A stretch of DNA of 64,000 bases from Schistocerca nitens (GCF_023898315.1 NC_064622.1:168970178-169034177), one strand, 5' to 3'; shown: positions 43,983-54,664, numbered from the stretch's first letter. Numbers and translations are program-made. Notes: generated from the letters alone by a model not told the origin.

Positions 43983-45404
43983 CACTCCTGGAAATTGAAA
44001 TAAGAACACCGTGAATTCATTGTCCCAGGAAGGGGAAACTTTATTGACACATTCCTGGGGTCAGATACATCACATGATCACACTGACAGAACCACAGGCA
44101 CATAGACACAGGCAACAGAGCATGCACAATGTCGGCACTAGTACAGTGTATATCCACCTTTCGCAGAAATGCAGGCTGCTATTCTCCCATGGAGACGATC
44201 GTAGAGATGCTGGATGTAGTCCTGTGGAACGGCTTGCCATGCCATTTCCACCTGGCGCCTCAGTTGGACCAGCGTTCGTGCTGGACGTGCAGACCGCGTG
44301 AGACGACGCTTCATCCAGTCCCAAACATGCTCAATGGGGGACAGATCCGGAGATCTTGCTGGCCAGGGTAGTTGACTTACACCTTCTAGAGCACGTTGGG
44401 TGGCACGGGATACATGCGGACGTGCATTGTCCTGTTGGAACAGCAAGTTCCCTTGCCGGTCTAGGAATGGTAGAACGATGGGTTCGATGACGGTTTGGAT
44501 GTACCGTGCACTATTCAGTGTCCCCTCGACGATCACCAGTGGTGTACGGCCAGTGTAGGAGATCGCTCCCCACACCATGATGCCGGGTGTTGGCCCTGTG
44601 TGCCTCAGTCGTATGCAGTCCTGATTGTGGCGCTCACCTGCACGGCGCCAAACACGCATACGACCATCATTGGCACCAAGGCAGAAGCGACTCTCATCGC
44701 TGAAGACGACACGTCTCCATTCGTCCCTCCATTCACGCCTGTCGCGACACCACTGGAGGCGGGCTGCACGATGTTGGGGCGTGAGCGGAAGACGGCCTAA
44801 CGGTGTGCGGGACCGTAGCCCAGCTTCATGGAGACGGTTGCGAATGGTCCTCGCCGATACCCCAGGAGCAACAGTGTCCCTAATTTGCTGGGAAGTGGCG
44901 GTGCGGTCCCCTACGGCACTGCGTAGGATCCTACGGTCTTGGCGTGCATCCGTGCGTCGCTGCGGTCCGGTCCCAGGTCGACGGGCACGTGCACCTTCCG
45001 CCGACCACTGGCGACAACATCGATGTACTGTGGAGACCTCACGCCCCACGTGTTGAGCAATTCGGCGGTACGTCCACCCGGCCTCCCGCATGCCCACTAT
45101 ACGCCCTCGCTCAAAGTCCGTCAACTGCACATACGGTTCACGTCCACGCTGTCGCGGCATGCTACCAGTGTTAAAGACTGCGATGGAGCTCCGTATGCCA
45201 CGGCAAACTGGCTGACACTGACGGCGGCGGTGCACAAATGCTGCGCAGCTAGCGCCATTCGACGGCCAATACCGCGGTTCCTGGTGTGTCCGCTGTGCCG
45301 TGCGTGTGATCATTGCTTGTACAGCCCTCTCGCAGTGTCCGGAGCAAGTATGGTGGGTCTGACACACCGGTGTCAATGTGTTCTTTTTTCCATTTCCAGG
45401 AGTG
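43983..45404 (-). mobile_element. Tc1-like element, 1,422 bp, intact copy 1
   Basis: Ends cactcctggaaattgaaata and tttttccatttccaggagtg, flanked by TA (43981-43982 and 45405-45406). Length and ends equal copies 2 (54665) and 3 (56307). Inserted in the Penelope-like frame. Confidence 0.95.
44138..45160 (-). CDS. Tc1-like transposase, 340 aa, intact
   Basis: Start MPRQRGREPYVQLTD; the frame is open further upstream but Tc1 transposases are about 340 residues, so this start is preferred. Residues 13-55 form the first helix-turn-helix (RGRIVGMREAGWTYRRIAQ, HVGREVSTVHRC), about 60-115 the second DNA-binding region. Catalytic residues: Asp155 in VVFSDESRF, Asp244 in FQQDNARPH, Glu277 in PDLSPIEHVWD. 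Only 32 residues separate Asp244 and Glu277, whereas classic Tc1 has 34. It would cut and reinsert its own element at TA. It differs from copy 2 at only a few residues (for example RRAGERH versus RCAGERH, and ISAKGG versus IAAKGG). Confidence 0.93.
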   Translation of the reverse strand: MPRQRGREPYVQLTDFERGRIVGMREAGWTYRRIAQHVGREVSTVHRCCRQWSAEGARARRPGTGPQRRTDARQDRRILRSAVGDRTATSQQIRDTVAPGVSARTIRNRLHEAGLRSRTPLGRLPLTPQHRAARLQWCRDRREWRDEWRRVVFSDESRFCLGANDGRMRVWRRAGERHNQDCIRLRHTGPTPGIMVWGAISYTGRTPLVIVEGTLNSARYIQTVIEPIVLPFLDRQGNLLFQQDNARPHVSRATQRALEGVSQLPWPARSPDLSPIEHVWDWMKRRLTRSARPARTLVQLRRQVEMAWQAVPQDYIQHLYDRLHGRIAACISAKGGYTLY

Positions 45405-45460
45405 TATATAGTCATTTTTATTTAGTGTGATCATGTTATTCCCTTTATCACTGTGTTAAG

Positions 45461-46053
45461 TCTCGAGTAGCATCCGAATGTGGATACATGTTAGGACACA
45501 TCCTAAACGTAATGCATGTAGATCCACCCACGTATGATCTTAGGTAGCGTCCGAATGTGGATTCTCCTTCGAACGACGACTGAACCTCTGCCTCCAAACC
45601 TACTCCGTGCAAAGGAGGCCCCCGTGAGAAAGCGAGACACTAAATGGAGTTATTGGTATCCATAGATTGCAAATACGACCAAACTTAGTAGGCATGCCCA
45701 GAAGATTACGTGAACGGAAGTGGCACCATCTTGTATGTTTTGAGTACAAAAGGATGCATGGTAATTGCAACTGATCAGTATTCCGAGGTATCTGGAAGTG
45801 TCAACATCGATTCCTCCCAGGCGCTAAACATCCCTCAGTTAGTAGGGAGGAAGACAAAACCAACTAACGAACGCTTTGGTTTGCGGTTATTACTGGAAAA
45901 CGTAGACGATCTTATTACTGATATTGGTAGTAATAATTATACCGAATACGGCACACACCTTAGCAAGAATAATTACACCCATTACAGAATCGCTTTGCTA
46001 TAACATTATGGCTGTTAAAATCAAATGTCGTCTAAGGAGCTGTTAGAGAAAGA
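45461..46053. other. unrecognised sequence with a 97-codon frame
   Basis: The phrase 'cgtccgaatgtggat' / 'catccgaatgtggat' occurs twice, at about 45470 and 45547. A frame at 45710-46003 (start MNGSGTILYVLSTKGCMV) has no family I recognise. Confidence 0.4.
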
Positions 46054-46058
46054 ACGGT

Positions 46059-47817
46059 GTTGTTGTTGTGGTCTTCAGTCCTGAGACTGGTTTGATGCAG
46101 CTCTCCATGCTACTCTATCCTGTGCAAGCTGCTTCATCTCCCAGTACCTACTGCAACCTACATCCTTCTGAATCTGCTTAGTGTATGCATCTCTTGGTCT
46201 CCCCCTACGATTTTTACCCTCCACGCTGCCCTCCAATACTAAATTGGTGATCCATTGATGCCTCAGAACATGTCCTACCAACCGATCCCTTCTTCTGGTC
46301 AAGTTGTGCCACAAACTCCTCTTCTCCCCAATCCTGTTCAGTACCTCCTCATTAGTTATGTGATCTACCCATCTAATCTTCAGCATTCTTCTGTAGCACC
46401 ACATTTCGAAAGCTTCTATTCTCTTCTTGTCCAAACTATTTATCGTCCATGTTTCACTTCCATACATGGCTACACTCCATACAAATACTTTCAGAAAAGA
46501 CTTCCTGACACTTAAATCTATACTCGATGTTAACAAATTTCTCTTCTTCAGAAACGCTTTCCTTGCCATTGCCAGTCTACATTTTATATCCTCTCTACAT
46601 CGACCATCATCAGTTATTTTGCTCCCCAAATAGCAAAACTCCTTTACTACTTTAAGTGTCTCATTTCCTAATCTAATACCCTCAACATCACCCGACTTAA
46701 TTCGACTACATTCCATTATCCTCGTTTTGCTTTTGTTGATGTTCATCTTATATCCTCCCTTCAAGACACCATCCATTCCATTCAACTGCTCTTCCAAGTC
46801 CTTTGCTGTCTCTGACAGAATTACAATGTCATCGGCGAACCTCAAAGTTTTTATTTCTTCTCCATGGATTTTAATACCTACTCCGAATTTTTCTTTTGTT
46901 TCCTTTACTGCTTGCTCAATATACAGATTGAATAACATCGGGGAGAGGCTACAACCCTGTCTTACTCCCTTCCCAACCACTGCTTCCCTTTCATGTCCCT
47001 CGACTCTTATAACTGCCATCTGGTTTCTGTACAAATTGTAAATAGCCTTTCGCTCCCTGTATTTTACCCCTGCCACCTTTAGAATTTGAAAGAGAGTATT
47101 CCAGTCAACATTGTCAAAAGCTTTCTCTAAGTCTACAAATGCTAGAAACGTAGGTTTGCCTTTCCTTAATCTTTCTTCTAAGATAAGTCGTAAGGTCAGT
47201 ATTGCCTCACGTGTCCCAGTATTTCTACGGAATCCAAACTGATCTTCCCCGAGGTCGGCTTCTACTAGTTTTTCCATTCGTCTGTAAAGAATTCGTGTTA
47301 GTATTTTGCAGCTGTGGCTTATTAAACTGATTGTTCGGTAATTTTCACATCTGTCAACACCTGCTTTCTTTGGGATTGGAATTATTATATTCTTCTTGAA
47401 GTCTGAGGGTATTTCGCCTGTTTCATACATCTTGCTCACCAGATGGTAGAGTTTTGTCAGGACTGGCTCTCCCAAGGCCGTCAGTAGTTCCAATGGAATG
47501 TTGTCTACTCCGGGGGCCTTGTTTCGACTCAGGTCTTTCAGTGCTCTGTCAAACTCTTCACGCAGTATCGTATCTCCCATTTCATCTTCATCTACATCCT
47601 CTTCCATTTCCATAATATTGTCCTCAAGTACATCGCCCTTGTATAGACCCTCTATATACTCCTTCCACCTTTCTGCTTTCCCTTCTTTGCTTAGAACTGG
47701 GTTTCCATCTGAGCTCTTGATGTTCATACAAGTGGTTCTCTTATCTCCAAAGGTCTCTTTAATTTTCCTGTAGGCAGTATCTATCTTACCCCTAGTAAGA
47801 TAAGCCTCTACATCCTT
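46059..47817 (-). mobile_element. RTE (BovB-like) LINE, copy C, 5'-truncated
   Basis: Minus strand. The 3' end at 46059 is the (acaaca)n repeat. Truncated at the 5' side at about 47817, inside the linker before the reverse transcriptase. acggt at 46054-46058 and 47818-47822 may be a short duplication, but the match is weak. 5' truncation is the normal LINE outcome. Confidence 0.9.
46075..47816 (-). CDS. RTE reverse transcriptase, 5'-truncated, uninterrupted frame
   Basis: The frame runs from the truncation point without a stop to SNQSQD at 46075. First ATG at 47727 (MNIKSSDGNPVLSKEGKAER). Contains NKAPGVDNIPLELL, AFVDLEKAFDNVDW, GVRQGCSLSPMLFNLYIEQ, LRFADDIVILSE and YGSETWTINSL, all motifs intact. 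Without the endonuclease domain it cannot be a complete element. The clean frame shows it inserted recently. Confidence 0.88.
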
Positions 47818-47822
47818 ACGGT

Positions 47823-48431
47823 CTGTAATGTTAACTAAGGAAATGTGTGGATCATGTAACTATTATCTACGTAGCAAATCCTCCAAGTTCGTTACAGTGA
47901 GACACAGTATCAGAGCAGAGCTACCTTTTCTCGTAACAGTAACGGCAGTGAAACAGCGAGAGGAATTCTAGAAAAAGTCGGCAAGGGAGCACTGGAAACC
48001 GTTTCGAGAAAAGTAAACTTCCTGTGGCTATACCATGTAAAGTTGAATTAGGCAACGTTAAATTGGATGCTCTAATGGAAGAGCTCCGAGGAATAATGCA
48101 AAAAAATGGCTCTGAGCACTATGGGATTTAACTTCGGAGGTCATCAGTCCCCTACTTAAACCTAACTAAAGGACATCACACACATCCATGCCCGAGGCAG
48201 GATTCGAACCTGCGACCGTAGCGGTCGCGCGGTTCCAGACTGTAGCGCCTAGAACCGCTCGGCCACCCCGGCCGGCTGGAATAATGCAGCAGCTACGTAT
48301 AGACGACTATTACCTTTTGGATTTGGACATAAAGCAAGATTCTTCCGGAATTTTTAAGAAAATGGAGATATGCGACTACTTAATGTCAAACCATGACTTC
48401 TTCATGGCAAGGAGAGTTTCAGGGGAACAGT
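47823..48431 (+). other. unrecognised open frame interrupted by a SINE
   Basis: If the SINE at 48101-48277 and one 11-bp duplication are ignored, the + strand reads VKLDALMEELRGIMQ then QLRIDDYYLLDLDIKQDSSG and KKMEICDYLMSNHDFF before a stop near 48431. The residue mix looks coding-like. I recognise no family and see no splice context. Confidence 0.35.
48101..48277 (-). mobile_element. tRNA-derived SINE (abundant family), internal deletion
   Basis: Flanked by ggaataatgca at 48090-48100 and 48278-48288 (exact 11-bp duplication). B-box gattcgaacctgc. Compared with other copies it lacks about 20 bp after 'catcagtcccct'. Confidence 0.9.
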
Positions 48432-49536
48432 AATGTGTTTCTGGACAACGATAAGACATTTGGAGTAGATTGCCTAAGTGGCTGACATCAAACTGTAAAG
48501 ATTTACAGAAATTTGTATGTCAAAGTCACTCACATATCACAGCAGATAAGAAAGTTTTGCATATTAGCTATGTAGCAAAATACCGTCCAGTTTGAATGCT
48601 ATTATTTGCCAAAAATTCGTCGCGGTATGTCATACCATTTATGAGATATGAGGGATATTTCACCTCCACCCTATCATTTGCACACATGATCGGAAGTGAG
48701 TGCACTTCCAACAATCCACCTCCCGAGAGTGGTGACAGATATAGATCTCACCTCAAGTTTAAAGAAAAAATAAATATATTATCTCCATTTAGTATGCAGC
48801 AGTATGTGACCTGACGCATAGTGTCCCCTGTTTTCAGTGAAAACTATTCGCATTTCGCACAATATCTTAATAAATATAGAAATATCACAATAACTATGAC
48901 CATTAAGGAAATGATAGTCAGTTCATCATGATGCTAACGAATGAGGCTATGAGATGTATGAGAATCAATTTTTTTAGCAAATATTTTCTTTGAAATCGTT
49001 TGAGAAAAGTTCTGATGCAACCAATGTGTGCACATATCTGTTCTTACTGTGTAGCCAAGGCAGGTGAGTTTGTTTCTTTCACAACAGACGAAGCTCACAG
49101 CTGAATAGGCGACAGATAACTGAGGCAGCCGCCCGTTCGGAACAGAGGGGTAAACTCACTCGGCATTAAGAACGAAAATGTATTTGTGCTCACGGGCCAA
49201 GTAATCGTTTACGAGCTCTATCGTCTGGGCTGGGAGCATTTGTACTCCGAAGCTGAGTGTGGCTTGACAAGAGGCAGGCTCCTGTCACGTGGTCACCTGT
49301 GGAAACGCTGTTTTGTGTTACAGCATGTAGCGGGCCAGTCAACCACTGAAGGCAAAACGCCACGTTGCAGACTGCAGTACCAGCACTAACGCAGCATCCA
49401 GCTGCAGAATTACGTGAGTGGCTGGCCCGCATACCTCTTGGGCAGTTACAAAGGCCTGCCTGAAGCTGATATTGCAACAGTATCTGTCACAAACCACAGA
49501 GCAGAAATATCTCTGGAGTGAGCTTTGCTTTCGCTG
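48432..49536. other. no recognised feature
   Basis: Intron 3 sequence. No element ends or homologous frames seen. Confidence 0.4.
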
Positions 49537-50631
49537 CATGTTGTCAACAGCAGACTGGAATTGTCATATGATCTCGGGACGACGCTGTTTTGTTTAAGCC
49601 CATTTCATACTGGCCATCAATTCACGTTGCACCGGTTCACGTCACGCCAAAATATGTAATAATGCATTTAAAATGGCGCCATTCACACAGGCTGTCAACG
49701 GTCCGTCACGTCACATCGTGGTACGTCGAAGTTTCTCGGGAAGAAAATTTTGACGTTGTAGTCGTCTGTCAATAACATAAGTTAACCTATTTTCGCTACG
49801 CTCACTCTTGTTATAGAAGTGGATTTCGAGCTGTTGTGTCTTTTTAATCTTTTGCATATTTTCCCATTCAATGTCCATTCCCATTCACTGTCAGATATCT
49901 GAAATAAAAAAAATATATTTAGGTTTCACAATAACGGAATAATGCTGACAGCCACAATGTATAGAACGTAAGTTAAGGAAGCTATTTTAATTAAATAACG
50001 TTTTAAGTGAAAAGGTCACCTTTAATAAAGGGCAAAATACAGTTGTTTACGACATTACTAATTATACGAGGAAAAAAAAAACAGCATGGATAAGGTACAC
50101 AGGCTCCATTTCTTTCTTTCTGGCTATTGTTTGAGGTGATTGTAATTATACAGTTTTCCTTGCAAATGAATGTCGAGATTTTGAAATGTTGTTTACTTCT
50201 CAACATTTTAACAAACAAAACTGATCAAGAACATCCACTATAAAATTTTCTTTGTCCATTATTAAACGTTGTAGTTGTTTGTTCCTCAATTCCAATGCTG
50301 TACTCTGACTTTTGTCACATCACTTTTGCCAATCGGTACTGTGCTAAGCAAACTGACTTGATGTGACGTGAAGGACGGTATGAACGCACGATGACTTGAC
50401 GGTGCCGTTACGTGATGCCGCTTCATTTTCCTCTTCAGAATTATTCCAGGTATCAAGTTGAAAATTTTTATGGTGTCTATAAAACGCCTGTGCCACATTC
50501 ACAGCTCCTGCGAACGGGGTCTGTCTGTACTAGCGATAGAGTGACATTCAAAATTTGTAGGACGCATTAGGAACAAACTTCATCCGTCCCGAGATCATGT
50601 GATCACGTTGGCAATGTAAGTTGACAACATG
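49537..50631. mobile_element. probable foldback element, about 1.1 kb
   Basis: catgttgtcaac at 49537 is the exact complement of gttgacaacatg ending 50631. Further in, catatgatctcgggacg (49568) matches the complement of cgtcccgagatcatgtg (about 50586). Deeper blocks such as 'ccgtcacgtcacatc' (49711) also have inverted partners (gatgtgacgtgaaggacgg, 50361). No coding capacity. Arms are diverged and no duplication is evident. Confidence 0.5.
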
Positions 50632-51040
50632 AAATCAGTTCTGCGCATCCGAATGCCCGCTACAGAAATATTTCCACACTATGTCACAAAACCGTATCTA
50701 GTTTAAAGTGTTCTAAAACTTTTAACCATTTACGTTTGTCAGATATGTTCTTCCGTTTCCGTTTCTACGCTTTTTCTAGATTAATTTCTTATTCATTCTT
50801 AATTACTCTCTTACATACTTGTCTTGTTAGTTTTCTCAGAGACTGTATTATCAAATATCTCACAGAAGCATTTTGCTTTATTTGCAGTCAATGTTGAAAT
50901 TTCATATTACCCCAATAAACCTATGTTTTACGAAAACATGTTTCCAGTCTGCGAATGTCCTCGTTTTATTGCAACTTGAGTCGTAGGTTATTTGGAAATC
51001 TCAGTGTATGACAACCTTCACTGGCGGCTCCCTATTTGCA
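50632..51040. other. no recognised feature
   Basis: T-rich intron 3 sequence leading up to the exon 4 acceptor. Confidence 0.4.
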
Positions 51041-51062
51041 GCTCTGTTTGTTCATGTTTCAG

Positions 51063-51218
51063 AGCGAGAGCCTCCAGTTCTCGGCATACAGTTGCAACTG
51101 GCCAGAAACAGACGCTAGATTCAGGAAGACGCTCAGAATCTGTTTGGCACGCATGCAGAGACCCATCAGCCTCACGGCCTGTAAATTTTACAAGCTGTCT
51201 CGAGAAACTTTTCTGTTG
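51063..51218 (+). CDS. odorant receptor, visible exon 4
   Basis: Fifty-two codons, phase 0 to phase 0, reading SESLQFSAYSCNWPETDARF, RKTLRICLARMQRPISL and TACKFYKLSRETFLLV. 'S..L..A.Y.C.W', 'R..L....R.QRP..LTA.KFY.LS...F' is the standard penultimate block of insect odorant receptors, including the last membrane segment. Acceptor ttcatgtttcag ends at 51062; donor gtgagt starts at 51219. A short terminal exon (usually about 15-25 codons with a SYSYFAVL-like motif) should follow but was not found to 64000. Confidence 0.9.
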
Positions 51219-51540
51219 GTGAGTACCGACGACGATTACGCCAGCATGTGTGTGAGGGGACTGCAAAGATTTCCTCTGGTGGGTGACGTGACAGAGTGTC
51301 AACTTGAGCGACACAATGTACCTTATCATTTAGTAGCATAACCTAAACGAAAATCTGTGAAGATTATTTTCGCGTAGAACGCATAACGGTCTCTAGGGGA
51401 ACATGTACAGTGTGTAACAAATCTTGCGGACAGAATTATGTGAACGACAGTGTCTCCTACAGTGAGTCCCTTCGGATAAGAAAACTATGGTCGTCACGAA
51501 TATTTCTGGCGATATGAGTTCTCGAATGATCAGTGGTTCG
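51219..51540. other. no recognised feature
   Basis: Intron sequence after receptor exon 4. A reading frame runs on past the donor but loses receptor similarity at once. Confidence 0.4.
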
Positions 51541-51620
51541 CAGGAAGGAAGGAAGAAAGGAAGGAAGAAAGGAAGGAAAGTTGCAGGGTGACGGTTTAAC
51601 GTCCCGTCGACGACGTAACT
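51541..51620 (-). repeat. SINE 3'-end fragment with (GGAA)n tail
   Basis: A (ggaaggaa/gaaa) run is followed by 'acggtttaacgtcccgtcga', the same tail-proximal block as in the SINE at 58724-58940. Only the 3' end is present. Confidence 0.6.
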
Positions 51621-51865
51621 GTATGCTGTGTCTAAGATCCTGTTTGGGCATATTTTAACGGTAAACAAATGTCATTCTAGAGTAAACTGTCGTTGTTTAA
51701 TGATTATTACAGCAAAATCCTAAGTCTAGGATCTGTGAGAGATTCTAAGCTTTTTCCATTTTCTTCAGCACTACATCTCATTCATTCTCGTTAGGTGATG
51801 ACTCAGCTTTTTCAGACGGGCCAAGAGCACAACACGGAGAATTCAAGAGAGTGTAGTATCGCCAG

Positions 51866-51869
<4 letters not shown>

Positions 51870-51902
<33 letters not shown>

Positions 51903-51905
51903 TGT
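51870..51905. repeat. (GT)n microsatellite
   Basis: About 17 uninterrupted TG units. Confidence 0.95.
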
Positions 51906-52787
51906 GTACGTGGTGTGTCTAAAATAATTTACACAGCATTTATTTCGCTCTCCGACGTCCGATTCATCAGTCGGCAAGACTCAACGTCGCCAGGAGCACC
52001 TCCGAAGATGTCCAACACAGCTCTGGACGAAACGCCAGGAACCGAAAAGTTTCTTCGATCACGACTATACAACCCCGAAGACTCATCAGCATCTATGACA
52101 TCCGGTCCTGAAAATCTTCATTGTATGAGCTAAAGTTTTTATTTTATTTTCTCTATTAATATTTTCCTGCAATGTACAATTCATTGTGGCCTACGTGCCA
52201 AGTAGGACCGTCGCTTCACCAAGTTTGTTCCTGTGGAACGTGCTAACAACAAGCCCACTATGGATTGCTATGCATAGACACTAGGCACCGCCGAAGACAG
52301 ATCTTATATTAACTGCTGGTTGCCATCTGGAGCGTCGGATCTCGGCTGGGAGCTCTTCCTGGAACCGGCATCCAACTGGTAATGACGTGAATTCTCTTCT
52401 ACACCTTTTCCCTCGGACTTTGTCCCGACACAGAAATTAATATTTTTCATGAATTATGACTAACTAACAGCCTCATAGACTGGCACAGGTGCACCAATTT
52501 GTATTCCATCTACTGAATACAGAGAGTTTATTTACTTTGAACGAGCTCTTTCATTGAAAAAACGCTTTTCAGATACCCACATCCCCGCTATCCCGATCAG
52601 GTCCCTGTCCACCAGTACAGCAATGTAGTGTGTTTGAGTGTAGTGTGGGCAGTAACCACTGTTGATGCGAATAGATAGCATGAAAGTATTTTTTGTTAAT
52701 GTTGTAGCGGAGCGATGCCTAAGTTGTACCACTTTGGACATTTTATTTATTGTAGCCTAAACAGTAAGTTAAAAAAATTACACTGCC
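51906..52787. other. mostly unrecognised; possible retroelement tail at 51950-52140
   Basis: A short frame (CVCECVRGVSKII through ENLHCMS, ending 52133) has 'SPGAPPKMSNTALDETPG', which I associate with 3' regions of retroelements of this kind of genome but cannot prove. The rest is unrecognised. Confidence 0.3.
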
Positions 52788-52800
52788 ATTAAACGTTAGT

Positions 52801-53001
52801 GCCGGCCGCGGTGGTCTCGCGGTTCTAGGCGCTCAGTCCGGAACCGTGCGACTGCTACGGTCGCAGGTTCGAATCCTGCCTCGGGCATGGATGTGTGTGA
52901 TGTCCTTAGGTTAGTTAGGTTTAAGTAGTTCTGAGTTCTAGGGGACTGATGACCTAAGATGTTAAGTCCCATAGTGCTCAGAACCATTAGAACCATTTGA
53001 A
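52801..53001 (+). mobile_element. tRNA-derived SINE (abundant family), plus orientation
   Basis: Flanked by attaaacgttagt at 52788-52800 and 53002-53014 (exact 13-bp duplication). Head gccggccgcggtggtctcg with B-box ggttcgaatcctgcc. Confidence 0.95.
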
Positions 53002-53326
53002 ATTAAACGTTAGTAAACCCTTTTAGAGATTTCCAGTTCACACAAGATTAATTCCTGCAACAGTGCATATAGAGTACATGAAATGATTATGTTTATAGAT
53101 CAATAACACAAGCGGTTCTGAGGTACCAGGTATCGAGCGACGCTGGAACACCCATATTGTACGTGGCGTAGTCTTAACGGTCGGCGATACAAGTGCTGAC
53201 TCTGGTATCCAGTTGATCGTACAGATAGCAAATACTGTCCTGGGATACATTATGCCACGCCTGATCGTCCAGTTCACATAACTATGTAAGAGTTGTTGGC
53301 TGACGAATCGCCCGAGTCACTTGTCA

Positions 53327-54090
53327 TTACATCAAATCCCACACGTGCTCCACTGGGTTCAAGTCCGGGGATCGCCACGGAATTTGCTGCAAGTCTTGTA
53401 GGGGACGTTGAACTTTACGGGGAGTGTGTCGGTGAGCATTATCCTGTTGGAACAACACATCACCTTCCTGTTGTAGGAACGCCAAAATAATGGGTGTAAA
53501 AACATTCTGCGTGTACCGAAAGCTCGTTAACGTCCTCTCCAGAAGCAGCAGCAAATGTGAACGAGAGTTGTAGTTTATCGCACCCCAGGACATAAGGCCT
53601 GTGTTTCTTGGACGAATGCACTCTACGAGACAGAGCTCACCAGGTCTATGTCGTACGCGCAAATGACCATCACTTGTGCCTATGCAGAATCTCTTTTCAT
53701 CGCTGAAGACCACGGCGCACCATTCCCTCTTCCACGAGATCTTCTGACGGCACCAGGCGAGCCGTGCACGTCGATGCTGTAGAGCGAGTGGAAGATGGAC
53801 TAGAGGTGTGCGTGCCCGTAGTCCCACTACTAATAACTGAAACTTCCTGTGTGCCGGACCGAGACTCGAACTCGGGACCTCTACTAATAACTGGTTCGGA
53901 ACAGTTTGTGTCGACACGTCTGGGATCACAAGTCCTCTTCTGTGTGCTGTGATATCTGTACGATCTGCCACAGCTGCTCTTACAATATGACGATCGTGGC
54001 GGGGTCCAGAACATCGTCTGCTGGTGTAAGATGTTTACGTGACCACTGATACCAGCATCGTTGGAAGACGGACGCGACGCGTCCAACTTG
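53327..54090 (-). pseudogene. Tc1-like transposase, degenerate
   Basis: Contains LALQHRRARLAWCRQ, VVFSDEKRFCIGTSDG (first Asp), LFQQDNAHRHTPRKVQ (second Asp) and RSPDLNPVEHVWDLM (Glu). Thirty residues lie between second Asp and Glu, because two residues of the PWPARS stretch are missing. The N-terminal region is broken by the SINE fragment and frameshifts. Confidence 0.75.
53840..53880 (-). mobile_element. 41-bp tRNA-SINE fragment with 13-bp duplication
   Basis: The insert carries gaaacttcctgtgtgcc and the B-box complement gagactcgaactcgggacc of the hairpin element family at 19395. Flanked by ctactaataactg at 53827-53839 and 53881-53893. It is an extremely short but otherwise proper retrotransposition product. 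Confidence 0.8.
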
Positions 54091-54260
54091 TGTGGAAACT
54101 CTCCGAAAGAACGATCCCGCCATTCAGAAGACTACAATCTGGCCCCTTTCAAACGCCCTCAGTTGGCTGTAGGAAGCGCGAGTGCGTCTCCGTGGCGTGG
54201 TTGCCTGGTTGCTTAACACGTTTGCACCACAATGTGCCTTCTGACTGTTAAAAGGTAGAC

Positions 54261-54662
54261 AGAGATGGCGCTCTGATAGCACGCCATTACGTTATCTCTT
54301 GGAGGATGACTTTGAAACCATTATCAGTACATCTCCCATCCTCCAGCTGGCATATACCGTCGTCAGAGCAAAATCGACGTTGTTTTTCCAGATGTGCTAC
54401 TTTTTCCGGCGGTGTCTTTAAACAATGCCACCTTCACCGGCAGGATGTTGGTCCTGGTGTATGATTTAAGAAAAGGAAATCCTGAGAAAAAATAAACACA
54501 ATACATTTAATTTCGTAAAAAGTACAAATGGTACAAATTAGAAATTGGTCTTTAATAGTGGGTGCCTAAATTTTACCGCTCTAATAAACTATATCCCTGA
54601 GCTTAAAGACAGGTACTAGTCCAAGACGAAGAAAATATTCCATGTTTTAGGTCTCACACAAC
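54261..54662. other. no recognised feature
   Basis: Sequence between two Tc1 elements. Nothing recognised. Confidence 0.4.
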
Positions 54663-54664
54663 TA

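Larger units (their letters stand above)
39200..45460 (-). mobile_element. Penelope-like element, split by an RTE LINE and a Tc1 element
   Basis: Minus-strand pieces occur in Penelope order: 45460-45405 (DKGNNMITLNKNDYI), 43982-43708 (DKIVSFFKSNNITELPHSL, MNPNTPKLRTLSRTHKQN), 40314-40000 (KDEFISFDTTNVYVTVPVQE, NHFEFNGKVYTQAYGETMSN, NNVAVTLADISINSLEEKF), about 39930 (FMDVDDT) and about 39660-39590 (TDQTGRNFNVRYKEHIRNS). The latter is a GIY-YIG-type endonuclease piece, so this belongs to the endonuclease-bearing group. RTE copy B inserted at 40314/43697 and an intact Tc1 at 43982/45405. Stops and frameshifts in every piece show it is dead. End points are approximate. Confidence 0.8.
53040..54260 (-). 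mobile_element. degenerate Tc1-like element, relative of the 1,422-bp family
   Basis: The minus strand carries a transposase remnant whose sequence is closest to the intact copies in this window. The outer ends are not clear. A 41-bp SINE fragment is inserted at 53840-53880. Confidence 0.7.

Noticed and set aside
44495-45430. Several 76-163-codon frames opposite the Tc1 transposase
   Set aside because: Antisense shadows of the GC-rich transposase gene, recurring identically in all three copies.
45710-46003. 97-codon frame as a host gene
   Set aside because: No homology, splice context or conservation evidence; left as unrecognised.
51219-51341. Extension of receptor exon 4 past the gtgagt donor
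   Set aside because: The frame stays open but receptor similarity ends at the donor, and a strong consensus splice site is present.
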